From: Planctomycetota bacterium
GTDB taxonomy: Bacteria > Planctomycetota > SZUA-567 > H5-PLA8
Reading direction: 5' to 3'
DNA: 41,248 nucleotides
NCBI GenBank assembly: GCA_016200135.1
Contig: JACQFI010000032.1
Span: 1 to 41,248 of the forward strand
Shown here in pieces: positions 23,758 through 32,109 of this stretch. Under the pieces are notes generated by a model. That model did no database searches and had not been told where the DNA came from. It worked only from the letters and a program-made list of their open reading frames with translations. Within the stretch, counting starts at the first letter, position 1. Every line of letters starts with the position of its first letter. The position numbers were made by a program, and so were the translations under genes.

Positions 23758-24534
23758 CTACGTGAAGTTTGGTTTCCGTTTCTCCAGAAACGCCGCGACA
23801 CCTTCCTTGCAGTCCGCCGTGCCGCGCGCCTTCGCGTTCGCCTCCACGGCCAGATCGAGCGCCTTCTTCATACTCATATCGGCCGAGCGCCGCAGCAGGT
23901 CCTTCGTCATGCGCAGCGACTGCGGACTCAAGTCCGCGCACTGTCCCGCGATCTCCTCTGCCCGAGACAGGACGCGCTCTGGCGGTTGCACCTCATTCAC
24001 GAGCCGCAGCTCGCGCGCTTCCGCCGCGGGCACCGCGCGCGCGGTAAGCATCAGGTCGCGCGCGACGCGTTCGCCCAACGCACGCACGAGGTACACGCCC
24101 ACGATCACTGGCACGAAACCGATGCGCGCCTCGCTGTAGCAGATGGTCGCCTCGGTGGACATAACGGCTAGGTCGCACGCAACGGTGAAGCCCGCGCCGC
24201 CGGCGAAGGCGTGCCCGTTCACCGCCGCGATCAGCGGCTTGGGGAACGCGCGCAGCCGTTCGAAGAACGTTAGCACCTGCTTCGAGGCCGCCCGGTTCTG
24301 CTGCGGCGACATGCGCTGAATCGCCTGCATCGCCTCGAGGTCCAGCCCCGAACAGAACGCTTTCCCCGCGCCCGTGAGCACCACCGCGCGCACCTGCTTG
24401 TCCTCTTCCAGAGCCTCCAGCGCTGGCAGCAGCCCATCTTCTTCGCGATACGGAAGCGGATTGCGCTTCTCCGGCCGGTTGAGCGTCACGACGGCATGGC
24501 GCGCGCGCTTTGTGACGAGGATCGGGGAGGGCAT
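23758..24534 (-). CDS. Enoyl-CoA hydratase/isomerase family protein (possible methylglutaconyl-CoA hydratase)
   Basis: The 258-residue crotonase-fold enzyme has the oxyanion-hole segments AFCSGLDLEAM and NGHAFAGGAGFTVACDL, and CYSEARIGFVPVIVG. A Glu of the classic catalytic pair is visible in YSEARIGF; the second (expected in the GGAGF helix) is not obvious, so hydratase activity is likely but not certain. The start at 24534 matches the domain start (MPSPILVTKRARHAVVTLNR), with GGAG 7 nt upstream; the frame continues upstream without a good start. It follows the HMG-CoA lyase gene by 95 bp. Together with HMG-CoA lyase and the carboxyltransferase at the left edge this fits leucine catabolism, which is inference. 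Confidence 0.88.
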   Translation of the reverse strand: MPSPILVTKRARHAVVTLNRPEKRNPLPYREEDGLLPALEALEEDKQVRAVVLTGAGKAFCSGLDLEAMQAIQRMSPQQNRAASKQVLTFFERLRAFPKPLIAAVNGHAFAGGAGFTVACDLAVMSTEATICYSEARIGFVPVIVGVYLVRALGERVARDLMLTARAVPAAEARELRLVNEVQPPERVLSRAEEIAGQCADLSPQSLRMTKDLLRRSADMSMKKALDLAVEANAKARGTADCKEGVAAFLEKRKPNFT

Positions 24535-24544
24535 GGTGCGTCTC

Positions 24545-24626
24545 CATTTTTGGATTTTGGATATCCGATTTTGGATTGTTACGCGGCAACCGGGTGGGCT
24601 CAATCGAAAATCGGAAATCCCAAATG
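24545..24626 (+). repeat. AT-rich inverted repeat between two operon genes
   Basis: The right arm (24601-24626) read in reverse complement is CATTTGGGATTTCCGATTTT followed by CGATTG. The left arm (24545-24578) is the same with an extra 8 nt. The element fills nearly the whole 95-bp gap between the HMG-CoA lyase and enoyl-CoA hydratase genes and is much more AT-rich than the genes. Confidence 0.75.
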
Positions 24627-24629
24627 AGT

Positions 24630-25493
24630 TCACGCGTACCGCGCGTGAAACTCCCGCGCCAGCTTCGCGCATGCCGCCAGCTTGCCGTGGTCGATGCCGC
24701 TCGCGTAGCCGTGCGCTTCGAGCAGTTCCACCAAACCCTCGGTCGGCACGTTCGCGATCAGCCGGTCTTCCGCGAAGGGGCAGCCGCCCAAGCCGCCCAG
24801 TGCGCCGTCGAAGCGGCGGCAGCCGGCCTGCAATGCGGCGAGGATGTTCTGGCTCCAGTCGTTCGGCCGCCCGTGGAGGTGCGCGCTGAACTCCACTTCC
24901 GGTAGCTCCGCCCGCGCATGCCCGAAGAGGTGCTTCACTTGCTCCGGCCGCGCCACGGCGGTGGTGTCCGAGAGCGCCACGTGCCGCACGCCCGCGCGCC
25001 GCAGCGCCTTGAGGAAGTCCAGCAGGCGCTCCTCGTCCCACGGTTCGCCGTAGGGGTTGCCGAAGGCCATCGAGACATACGCGAGGAAGCTCATGTCGGC
25101 GTCTTCGGTGCGCGCGATCATCCGTTCGAGCGCCGGCCAGGTCTCGGCCACGGTCTTGTTCGTGTTGCGGATCTGGAACTCGTTCGAGAAACTGAACGGG
25201 AAGCCGAGCGTATCCAGCCCGCCGACTTCGATGGCGCGGTCCACGCCCTGCTCGTTGGCCACCAGCGCGATGTACTCGACCGCGCGGTCTCCGCGCACGG
25301 CCTCGACCACCGCGCGCGTGTCGGCCATCTGCGGCACGGCCTTGGGGCTCACGAAGCTGCCTACGTCGACGTGCTTGAAGCCCGCCTCGAGCACCGCGCG
25401 GACATAGCGAATTTTTTCAGGCGTGGGGATCGGCTTTGCGAGGCCCTGGAAGGCGTCGCGCGGCGTCTCGACGATGACCACGGCCTCGGACAT
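24630..25493 (-). CDS. Hydroxymethylglutaryl-CoA lyase
   Basis: The 287-residue TIM-barrel enzyme cleaves HMG-CoA to acetoacetate and acetyl-CoA, the last step of leucine degradation. Seen: the N-terminal VETPRDAFQGL block (usually V.PRDGLQ), HVDVGSFVSPKAVPQMAD, YVSMAFGNPYGEPWDEER, LSDTTAVARPEQV, HLHGRPNDW, and the HMG-CoA lyase signature LGGLGGCPFA with its active-site Cys. The glycine-rich C-terminal signature makes this HMG-CoA lyase rather than isopropylmalate synthase. The ATG at 25493 is chosen over an upstream in-frame codon (25592) because the domain starts there and GGGAG lies 8 nt upstream. It heads a two-gene unit with the enoyl-CoA hydratase. Confidence 0.93.
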   Translation of the reverse strand: MSEAVVIVETPRDAFQGLAKPIPTPEKIRYVRAVLEAGFKHVDVGSFVSPKAVPQMADTRAVVEAVRGDRAVEYIALVANEQGVDRAIEVGGLDTLGFPFSFSNEFQIRNTNKTVAETWPALERMIARTEDADMSFLAYVSMAFGNPYGEPWDEERLLDFLKALRRAGVRHVALSDTTAVARPEQVKHLFGHARAELPEVEFSAHLHGRPNDWSQNILAALQAGCRRFDGALGGLGGCPFAEDRLIANVPTEGLVELLEAHGYASGIDHGKLAACAKLAREFHARYA

Positions 25494-25746
25494 GGCGCAA
25501 CTCCCGCTAAGCTGCGCGCCGCGATGGGCGAGCACCCTACTATTGTTTACACTGGGACGCGCCCGCGAAAGGGAAAAACCGCGCCCGCACATAAATCAAT
25601 GTACAGCGGATTGTATACTTGCTTTCCCTCCTTCCCGCCGCAATTTTGTCCGAATAAGGCGCAGCGAGTGCACCTGAACGTGTATTTAAAAGGGGTGGGA
25701 AAGATTCGGACACGGTGAGTGCGTGCCTGGGTTGAAAGGGAGCGGG

Positions 25747-26319
25747 ATGCGAAGCGTGCTCTTGGCCTGCACGATCCTTTCGGCCGCTGCCGCGTGCGGC
25801 GCGACGGAATACGTCGGCATCCAGATGTCCGAACCGCCCAAACCGCCCGATAAGCCTGCCGAGGTCCATCCGGCCCCCAAGATGACGCGCGAGCAGCGTG
25901 AAGCGATCGGCGCCGCGGCCAAGGCGGCGGACGAACGCGAAGAGTACATCCGCACGGTCATCCACAACATCCTGGTCGCCGAGTACCAGAAGCGGACGAC
26001 CGTTCCACCGGAGAAGGACGAGTACCGGCGCTATCTTCAGGAGATGGCCCGCAGGGACGAGGCCCAGAGCGACCCCGACGTCGCTAAGATTCGCGCGCAG
26101 TATCGTGACGAAGATGCGGGCGACGACTTCCGCAAGTGGAAGCATTCCGGCGCCTACGCCCACTGGAAAGCGGTGGAGCCCAAAGAGAACAAGGCCGCGC
26201 CCGAAGCGCCCGCCGAGGCGGACCGCAAGTCCACGCGGCTGCTCTGGGAGTTCCTAAAAGGCACGCTGAAGCCCCGCGAGCCCGCGCGGGCCAAAGTTCA
26301 AGACGAAGAAGCCAAGTAG
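25747..26319 (+). CDS. Secreted charged protein of unknown function
   Basis: A 190-residue protein with an N-terminal hydrophobic signal ending AAAACGATE, possibly a lipobox. It then has a Pro-rich linker (EPPKPPDKPAEVHPAPK) and a highly charged helical body (REAIGAAAKAADEREEYIRT, KDEYRRYLQEMARRDEAQ) ending in a Lys/Glu tail. I recognise no family. AGGGAG precedes the ATG at 25747; an earlier in-frame ATG at 25723 would only add residues before the signal. It diverges from the HMG-CoA lyase gene and is convergent, with a gap of about 7 bp, with the large secreted protein at 26327-28258. Confidence 0.55.
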   Translation: MRSVLLACTILSAAAACGATEYVGIQMSEPPKPPDKPAEVHPAPKMTREQREAIGAAAKAADEREEYIRTVIHNILVAEYQKRTTVPPEKDEYRRYLQEMARRDEAQSDPDVAKIRAQYRDEDAGDDFRKWKHSGAYAHWKAVEPKENKAAPEAPAEADRKSTRLLWEFLKGTLKPREPARAKVQDEEAK

Positions 26320-26326
26320 CGCGAAG

Positions 26327-28258
26327 CTACTTCGCCGGCTCCCGCTCGTCCTCCGCTTGCCAATGCCTTAGGCGCTGCGCGACCTGCGTGGCCCATTCGG
26401 GCGCCGGCCACGAGGTCTGGGAACCCGCTGCGTGCCACCATTTCATCACGGCTTGCGGTGAACGCGCGTACGCATAACCGTCGTTCGCCCGAATCCAGGC
26501 GGGATCGTCGCCGACAATTGATTCAAGATATGCCCAGTAACCCTCAAAAAGCGGGCTCCTGTCGCGGCCTACGTCCCGCTCCGCCGAGGACACCAGCAGG
26601 GGCACAAGGCCCGGGGCGAGCGAGTCGTGCAGGCACAACACGCCCAAGTAGTGCCGAAACAGATCCTTATCGTCATGGCAGATGCCTTGCTCCAGCGCGG
26701 CCTGTATTTCCGTGTCTCGGCGGAATGCGCACGCAGGATCGCGCATCAAATCTTCAAGCACGCCCAAGGCGAGGCGCTTGACCTCCGTGCTGCCGTTCGC
26801 AAGTAGGCGCAGGAGGGAGCGCTTGCCTTTCTCACGCGCCACTTGAAACAAGTACCTCGCGACGTCCTGCGCGGCGTAGTCTTCGTGCTTCGCAAAGGCC
26901 TCCTCGGCGGGATCCAGGAAAAGTTCCACCTCGGCGTTCAGGGCTTTCTCGACCGCGGGATGCTCGACAAGGCGCTGAAAGGTCTGTTCGCTGGCCTGCC
27001 GCGCAGCCATCAGCCAGTCGAAGAGTTCTCGCTTACTCTTCCGATCGGCCAAACGCCGAGTCACGTCGCGCTCGTCCCGTGCGGCACACTCCGGTTCCAC
27101 GGCATGCGCGGCGACCCATGACCTAATGGCGGCCAGCAGTTCCTCGCTCCCCGGGCCCTCAGCATGGAGAAACCAGCGCCCGGTAGCGGTGGCGCCAAGG
27201 TAACTCGCCGGACGCTCGGAACTCGCCGACTGTGGGGCGCCTTCGTATGCATGCGGAAAGCGGAAGAGTTCCGCGCGGCCTTCGAAACGATAGCCGTCGA
27301 CCTCTTCCGAAGGCCGCCGCCAAGTAGCGAGATTCGCCAGACGGACGCTGTGAACGCGCCAGTCGAAGGTCGTGAGTATCCGTAACTTGTCGTCCAGCGT
27401 GAGCGGCCCTGCGTAGCGCCAGCCCGGCGGATTCAGCAACTCTTGCCGCCAGTCGGAGGAGGCACTCCGGTTCTTGAACTCGCCGAGATACGTCCAATTC
27501 TCCGGCAGAAAATTCGACAGGCCCGGGCAAGAACGGCACGTGCGTGGAAGCACTCGGAAATCCTGCCAGGGCGTCGAGACGTCGAAGGGCGCGGATGTGG
27601 CGCTGGCATACCGGCCGTCGTAGAAGCGGATGCGGACGCGGTAGTTGCCGGGAGGGACCGCGGCATCCACTTCCAGCCAGGTTCTGTAATCGTCGCCGAA
27701 TTTGATCTCGATAGGGCCGGCGGCCAGAAACGGATTGGCTCCGCAAGAAACCGGCGTGGCATACACGCGCGACGGCGCGCCGTGCTCCGGCCGCGCCTGC
27801 ATCTCCAGTTCGAACTGCGGCCGCATGCTTGCACGCGGTACTTCGGACTCTTCGCGCGCGTTCAGGCGGGTGCGGATGGCGTTCAGCCGGGCGCGCGCCT
27901 CTTCGTCCTCGCATCCGTCCGCAAGCGCATCCAATTCCGGCAGCGCAAGCGAAAGTGTGAGCTGTGAAAGCTGTCCGTAGATACCGGACTCGGCGGCCGC
28001 CCGGACTTCAAAATCTTCATCGGCGAGTTCGCTCGCCATGCGGCGAATCTCTTCACGATCGAAGGCTTCACCCATCCACGTGACCGTGCACTCCAGGGAA
28101 ACCCGAGCTCCGATCTCCACCGCTTCCGGCATCGGTTTGCAGACCACCTTGAATCCGTATCGGGTTACTTCGATGTCCTTGGCCGGCGGAAGTTCTGCAC
28201 CTGAGCAGCACAGGGCAAGCAGCGCAAGCACGGCAAATACAGGAGGGAACTTTCGCAT
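26327..28258 (-). CDS. Large secreted protein of unknown family, paralogue A
   Basis: A 643-residue exported protein (signal MRKFPPVFAVLALLALCCSG). Layout by eye: a short beta segment, a HEAT-like helical stretch (about 68-130, DEDFEVRAAAESGIYGQLSQ), a beta-sandwich-like region (PPGNYRVRIRFYDGRY, WQDFRVLP), a middle domain with GWRYAGPLTLDD and YLGATATGRWFLHAEGPG, then helical repeats (ELFDWLMAARQ; VKRLALGVLEDLM) and a C-terminal block WHAAGSQTSWPAPEWATQVA. Every block has a counterpart in the same order in the protein at 28851-30800. There is no enzyme motif. AAAGGTGG lies 9 nt before the ATG. A role in protein-protein contacts at the cell surface is a guess. Confidence 0.7.
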   Translation of the reverse strand: MRKFPPVFAVLALLALCCSGAELPPAKDIEVTRYGFKVVCKPMPEAVEIGARVSLECTVTWMGEAFDREEIRRMASELADEDFEVRAAAESGIYGQLSQLTLSLALPELDALADGCEDEEARARLNAIRTRLNAREESEVPRASMRPQFELEMQARPEHGAPSRVYATPVSCGANPFLAAGPIEIKFGDDYRTWLEVDAAVPPGNYRVRIRFYDGRYASATSAPFDVSTPWQDFRVLPRTCRSCPGLSNFLPENWTYLGEFKNRSASSDWRQELLNPPGWRYAGPLTLDDKLRILTTFDWRVHSVRLANLATWRRPSEEVDGYRFEGRAELFRFPHAYEGAPQSASSERPASYLGATATGRWFLHAEGPGSEELLAAIRSWVAAHAVEPECAARDERDVTRRLADRKSKRELFDWLMAARQASEQTFQRLVEHPAVEKALNAEVELFLDPAEEAFAKHEDYAAQDVARYLFQVAREKGKRSLLRLLANGSTEVKRLALGVLEDLMRDPACAFRRDTEIQAALEQGICHDDKDLFRHYLGVLCLHDSLAPGLVPLLVSSAERDVGRDRSPLFEGYWAYLESIVGDDPAWIRANDGYAYARSPQAVMKWWHAAGSQTSWPAPEWATQVAQRLRHWQAEDEREPAK

Positions 28259-28355
28259 GGATCGCTTCCACCTTTGTGGATGGTGACGAAGCGATGCGGG
28301 GCGCGTGACCGGAAATCCGTACGCATGCCGCGAAGCGATTCCGAATTCCAGTGCG

Positions 28356-28643
28356 TTACGCGTTTGCTTGCGTTGCCGCGGTGCGGAAATCGTAAACCCC
28401 GTTACGAAAGTTGGCGACGGCCGTCAGGCCCTCCGGCGTGCCCTGCGGGCGAACCCGGTAATTCACCGAGACGCGCGGCCGCGGCGTCCTGTTGAGCGTC
28501 ACGCGGTGCCAGCAGTACGTGCTCATCAGCACCAGCGTGCCCGCCGTGGGCGCGAGCGCGAGTTCCCCGGCCATCGAATCCTGGTGCCCGCTGGGCGGAA
28601 TCTTGCCGCGATGGATCGACCCCGGCACGACCACGGCGAGGGC
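28356..28643 (-). pseudogene. C-terminal remnant of a phytanoyl-CoA dioxygenase (PhyH)-like gene
   Basis: About 95 codons read AVVVPGSIHRGK, LVLMSTYCWHRVTLNRTPRP and RVSVNYRVRP, then stop. This is the end of a PhyH-type Fe(II)/2-oxoglutarate oxygenase, with the distal iron-binding His (WHR) and the 2-oxoglutarate Arg (RPRVSVNY). The H-x-D half of the iron site and the whole N-terminal two thirds are missing. Upstream the homology ends at about 28640, exactly where an AraC remnant on the other strand begins. A GTG at 28632-28634 is not a real start. It is non-functional. Confidence 0.7.
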
Positions 28644-28826
28644 CCGCTGCGCTATCTCTTGCGCAAACGCATCGACGCCGCAGCCGAACTCCTGCGCTTC
28701 TCGACGTTGCCCGCCCAGGAGGTCGCCCGCCAGTGCGGCTTCGACAATCCGTTTTATTTCAGCCGCCTGTACCGGAAGATGCGCGGCAAGCCGCCGTCGG
28801 CTGAGCAGAAAACGCTGAAGGGATGA
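28636..28826 (+). pseudogene. C-terminal remnant of an AraC-family regulator gene
   Basis: The frame reads EGPLRYLLRKRIDAAAELLR, then LPAQEVARQCGFDNPFYFSR and LYRKMRGKPPSAEQ to a TGA. That is the second helix-turn-helix of an AraC/XylS DNA-binding domain. The first HTH and the ligand-binding domain are absent. It abuts the PhyH remnant head to head. In intact genomes such regulator/oxygenase pairs are often divergent, so one deletion across the shared promoter could have made both remnants (inference). Confidence 0.7.
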
Positions 28827-28850
28827 TCGGCGGCGCGTGGCGCGCGAGCT

Positions 28851-30800
28851 CTATTGGGCGGGCTCCGGCCCATCCTGCTGCTTCCAGTCCTTGAGCCGTT
28901 GGGTGAGCTTCGCGGCCCAGGCCGGCCGCGGCCAGTCGCGTTTGACCCCGTCCGTCCGCCACCACTCCTGCATGACTTCCACCACCGGGACGTCCGTTAC
29001 GCTCTCGCGAACGCCCGCCCAGCCATGGTCGTCGGACATCAGATTCAAGAGCGCCTCCCACGCCTGGGTCACGGCGCCGCCGTCGGTCTGCTCCCATACG
29101 CCTTCCACCAGAACGGGCGCCATGGCGGGCGCGAGGGCTTCATGGCGCAGCATGGCCCGGACGCATGGCCAGAGCCGCCGCGGTTCGACCTCGCCCGCCG
29201 CGTTCACCAAGCAGTCCGCCAGTTCCGCGTCCTTAGAAAACCCGGTCTCGTGGTCCCAGATCATATCGGTGAGAAGATCGATGGCCCGCGCGCGCACGTC
29301 CTCGTCTTTGTTCTCCACCAGCCGTTTCAGGGCGTCCCGGCTCTTGGCGCCGTAGTGTTTTAAAAGGAAAACGCTCACCTCGCGCTCGTACTCGATCCCG
29401 CCTTGGAAACGACCCTCGGCCAGCCGCAGGAACGTCTCCGTCTCCGCGTCCAAGGTCTCGTTCACGAGGGGGTACGCGCGCAGCAGTTCGGAGCTGAACC
29501 CGTCGCCTTCGGTCCTCGCCTTAGCCAGCCAGTCGAAGAGTTCGTCCTTCTTGGCGCGGGTCTTCAAGCGTTCGCTCAGGTCGCCGGCGCCGCGCGTTGC
29601 GCGCGCCGGTTGCGCGGCGTTCTCCGTGCACCAGACCTTCAACGCATCCACCAGCGGTTGGCAACCCTTGCCTTTCGTCGAGAGAAACCACCGGCCCTCC
29701 TTGGTCGCGCCCAGATACAACGCCGGTTGTTCAGCGTCTTTGACCGGAACGCATTCAAAATCCAGCGGATAGCACCGCAGTTCCGCCGAACGCTCGAAAT
29801 CAAAGTAAGCGTGATCCCCGGTGGGGCCCTGCCAGCTTGTCAAATCGCCCAACGGCAAGCTCGCTACCGCCCATTCAATACTCGAACCTTTCCTGAACAG
29901 GTCGTCCAGCTTCACGGGTCCGGAATACTGCCAGCCCGATGCGCAGGGGTTGCTGCGCATGAGCCCGTACCCCTCGATTCCAATACCATACGAGCCGATC
30001 GCCACCCATCCCTTGGGCAAGACATTCAGCAGCCCGGCCGCTTCCTGAACTTCGCGCGCATCAACGCGGAACTCGTGCCACTCGGTGGCCACGTTGACCG
30101 ACAAGCGCTCGGCCTCGGGCTGCCGGTCTTCTTGATAGGGGTTCGGCGGGGACTGAGCGGTGTTCAGGCGTACTCGCATCCGATAATGCCCCGGCGGAAG
30201 TCGGCCGGTCCGATGCGCCTTCCGCTCGCGGCGCTCACCGAAGTTGATCTTCGGAATCTCGACAAGGAACGGATTCGCGGCCGCGTGCTCGGGCGCCGGA
30301 TTCACCATGTACGGTTCGCCCTGCTCCGGCAGCGCCTGGATCTCCGTGCTCAAACTCAAGAGGATCGAATCATTCGCGCGTTCTCCCTTTTTGCGTTTTT
30401 CCAGGCGCGCCTTGAGGTTCTGCAACTGCGTGGTCCGCTCGATGTCGACGATCTTCTCGCCCAGCTCCGTCAACGCCTCCAGGTCGTTCCCCGGCGATGC
30501 CGTGCGCAGGAGGGTTTCAAGCGCCGCGAGCGCCTGCGCGCGGACCTCAAAGTTCTCGTCGCCGGTCTTCTCCGCCAGCTTCCGCGCGTCCTTCTTCTGC
30601 TCGTCGGATAAGCGCTGCTTCCAAGTGATGGCGCACTCGGCCCCCAGGTCCTCGCCGATCTCGATGCGGTCCGGGGCGCTCTTGAGTTCAATCTTCAGGC
30701 TGTCCGTGATGGAAGGTTGGGGAGCCGGCGTCGCCGCGTCCTGCGCTCGTGCAAGCGCGGCGGTCAGGAGCGCGAACAGCGCGGCTTTACAGAGTCGCAT
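28851..30800 (-). CDS. Large secreted protein of unknown family, paralogue B
   Basis: A 649-residue exported protein (signal MRLCKAALFALLTAALARAQ). It has the same block order as the protein at 26327-28258: HEAT-like ENFEVRAQALAALETLL, beta region PPGHYRMRVRLN and WHEFRVDARE, LPKGWVAIGSYG, GWQYSGPVKLDDLF, YLGATKEGRWFLSTKGKG, ELFDWLAKARTEG, VRARAIDLLTDM and the end WRTDGVKRDWPRPAWAAKLT. The start at 30800 is set by the signal peptide and GGGAGG 7 nt upstream; the frame stays open further upstream. It lacks recognisable catalytic residues. It diverges from the sigma factor gene at 31012, so both may share the 211-bp promoter region. Confidence 0.72.
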   Translation of the reverse strand: MRLCKAALFALLTAALARAQDAATPAPQPSITDSLKIELKSAPDRIEIGEDLGAECAITWKQRLSDEQKKDARKLAEKTGDENFEVRAQALAALETLLRTASPGNDLEALTELGEKIVDIERTTQLQNLKARLEKRKKGERANDSILLSLSTEIQALPEQGEPYMVNPAPEHAAANPFLVEIPKINFGERRERKAHRTGRLPPGHYRMRVRLNTAQSPPNPYQEDRQPEAERLSVNVATEWHEFRVDAREVQEAAGLLNVLPKGWVAIGSYGIGIEGYGLMRSNPCASGWQYSGPVKLDDLFRKGSSIEWAVASLPLGDLTSWQGPTGDHAYFDFERSAELRCYPLDFECVPVKDAEQPALYLGATKEGRWFLSTKGKGCQPLVDALKVWCTENAAQPARATRGAGDLSERLKTRAKKDELFDWLAKARTEGDGFSSELLRAYPLVNETLDAETETFLRLAEGRFQGGIEYEREVSVFLLKHYGAKSRDALKRLVENKDEDVRARAIDLLTDMIWDHETGFSKDAELADCLVNAAGEVEPRRLWPCVRAMLRHEALAPAMAPVLVEGVWEQTDGGAVTQAWEALLNLMSDDHGWAGVRESVTDVPVVEVMQEWWRTDGVKRDWPRPAWAAKLTQRLKDWKQQDGPEPAQ

Positions 30801-31011
30801 CGATAAACCTCCCGCTTTTCGCCGGCCTAATTGATCAGACGCCTCGAACTGCGCCCCGTGACGCGCCTGCTGGAGCAAAAGCGATATGGAGCAAAGACGT
30901 TTTGCGGGAGGAGAGTGTTGCCGAAGGGCGCGTGCGCCCGCCACCGCGGCCTCCGCCCAAGCCCTTCCAAACCCTGTAGCCTGCTCCTGAAAATGTGATA
31001 CACAAATAGCC

Positions 31012-31779
31012 ATGGCGAAAGGCTTCTTTTACTCTTCGAATTTACCCGCCGGACCCGGCCGTTTCCAGACTACGGCCTGGACGGTCGTGCTCACCGCCAA
31101 GGATCCCAACGGGCAGGACTTCCAGACCAGCATGGAATACCTGATCCAGACCTACTGGAAGCCCGTCTACCTGTTCATCCGCTCGAAGGGCAAGTCGCAC
31201 GACGCCGCGAAGGACCTGACGCAGGAGTTCTTCGCGCTCTTCCTCGAAAAAGAGTTCCTCAAGAAGGTGGACCGCGAGAAGGGGCGCTTCCGCACCTTCC
31301 TCCTTACCGCGGTCACGCGCTTCCTGCTCAACACGCACGCCCGCAACACGGCGCTCAAGCGCGGCGGCGGGTTGAAACCCTTGCAGAGCCTCGACGCGCT
31401 GAAGGACGAGGAGGTCGGCACGGGCTACGAGCCCACGCAGGGCGAGACGCCCGAGGAGGCCTTCAACCGCCACTGGGCACAGGCGCTGCTGGAGCGCGTC
31501 TTCGAGCGCCTGGAAGACGTATGTAAGAAGGAAGGCAAGGAGATGTATTACGAGGTCCTGCGGCGGCAGTTCTTCGAGTCCGCGCCCGGCGGGCGGCGGC
31601 CTTCGTACAAGGATATCGGCGACGACCTGAAGATCAGCGAAGTGGACGTGACCAACTATCTGCACCGCGCCAAGAAGATCTACAAGGACCTGCTCCGCGA
31701 AGAGATCCGCTCCTACGTCGCCAGCGACGAGGACGTGGATCAGGAGATCCGGGACCTCTGGCGGTGCCTCGCGGAATAA
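31012..31779 (+). CDS. ECF-like RNA polymerase sigma factor
   Basis: A 255-residue sigma-70 family protein. Region 2 is seen in YLIQTYWKPVYLFIRSKGKS, AKDLTQEFFALFLEKEFLKK and KGRFRTFLLTAVTRFLLNTH; region 4 lies around RPSYKDIGDDLKISEVDVTN and the final helix YLHRAKKIYKDLLREEIRSY. The form, with the DLTQEFF stretch and an extended linker, is the one I associate with planctomycete ECF factors that occur beside Ser/Thr kinases; a kinase gene is at 34389. No Shine-Dalgarno is visible; GATACA-like sequence lies about 15 nt ahead of the ATG, so a short or leaderless transcript is possible. Its targets are unknown. Confidence 0.85.
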   Translation: MAKGFFYSSNLPAGPGRFQTTAWTVVLTAKDPNGQDFQTSMEYLIQTYWKPVYLFIRSKGKSHDAAKDLTQEFFALFLEKEFLKKVDREKGRFRTFLLTAVTRFLLNTHARNTALKRGGGLKPLQSLDALKDEEVGTGYEPTQGETPEEAFNRHWAQALLERVFERLEDVCKKEGKEMYYEVLRRQFFESAPGGRRPSYKDIGDDLKISEVDVTNYLHRAKKIYKDLLREEIRSYVASDEDVDQEIRDLWRCLAE

Positions 31780-31797
31780 GAGCCGCAACGGCGTACG

Positions 31798-31962
31798 GCA
31801 TCTCGCGCAAAGACGCTAAGACGCAAAGAACGGCACACCGCTTACTTTTAAAATCGTCTCCTCAACTTGGCGGTCCTCTTGTGTCGAGAGAACCCCTCGC
31901 CCCGAGTCTTTGTGAGGTTCGTACATTAAGTTCCGTTCTTTGCGCCTTTGTGCGAGACATGC
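31798..31962 (+). repeat. Second copy of the 37-bp inverted-repeat element
   Basis: The left arm (31798-31834) matches the left arm at 13654-13690 at 36 of 37 bases. The right arm (31933-31962, CCGTTCTTTGCGCC...) is a shortened reverse complement. It starts 18 bp after the sigma factor stop. Between the arms are about 100 bp with no similarity to the first element and no gene; the rest of the gap (to 32109) is also empty. Confidence 0.8.
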
Positions 31963-32109
31963 AGTTCGGGCTTAGCGAGAGACCGGCAGTTCGCGCTTTG
32001 CGGGAATCCTTGCCTGTGCTACAAGGCGCAACCGTAGCGACCTTCGAAACTAAACAAGATCTGAGCCATGCGCAGCGGCCAGAGGCCGAGAAGCGCGGGA
32101 GCACCCAGC

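Noticed and set aside
23422..24171. 249-codon plus-strand frame over the efp/enoyl-CoA hydratase gap
   Set aside because: Reads antisense through two real genes and the palindromes; no domain.
25494..25746. Riboswitch or strong promoter between HMG-CoA lyase and the unknown secreted gene
   Set aside because: Only scattered AT-rich hexamers are seen (such as TTGTATAC near 25612); no pair with good spacing and no conserved RNA fold.
28305..28635. N-terminal part of the AraC-frame open stretch
   Set aside because: It is the antisense of the PhyH remnant; homology to AraC begins only near 28636.
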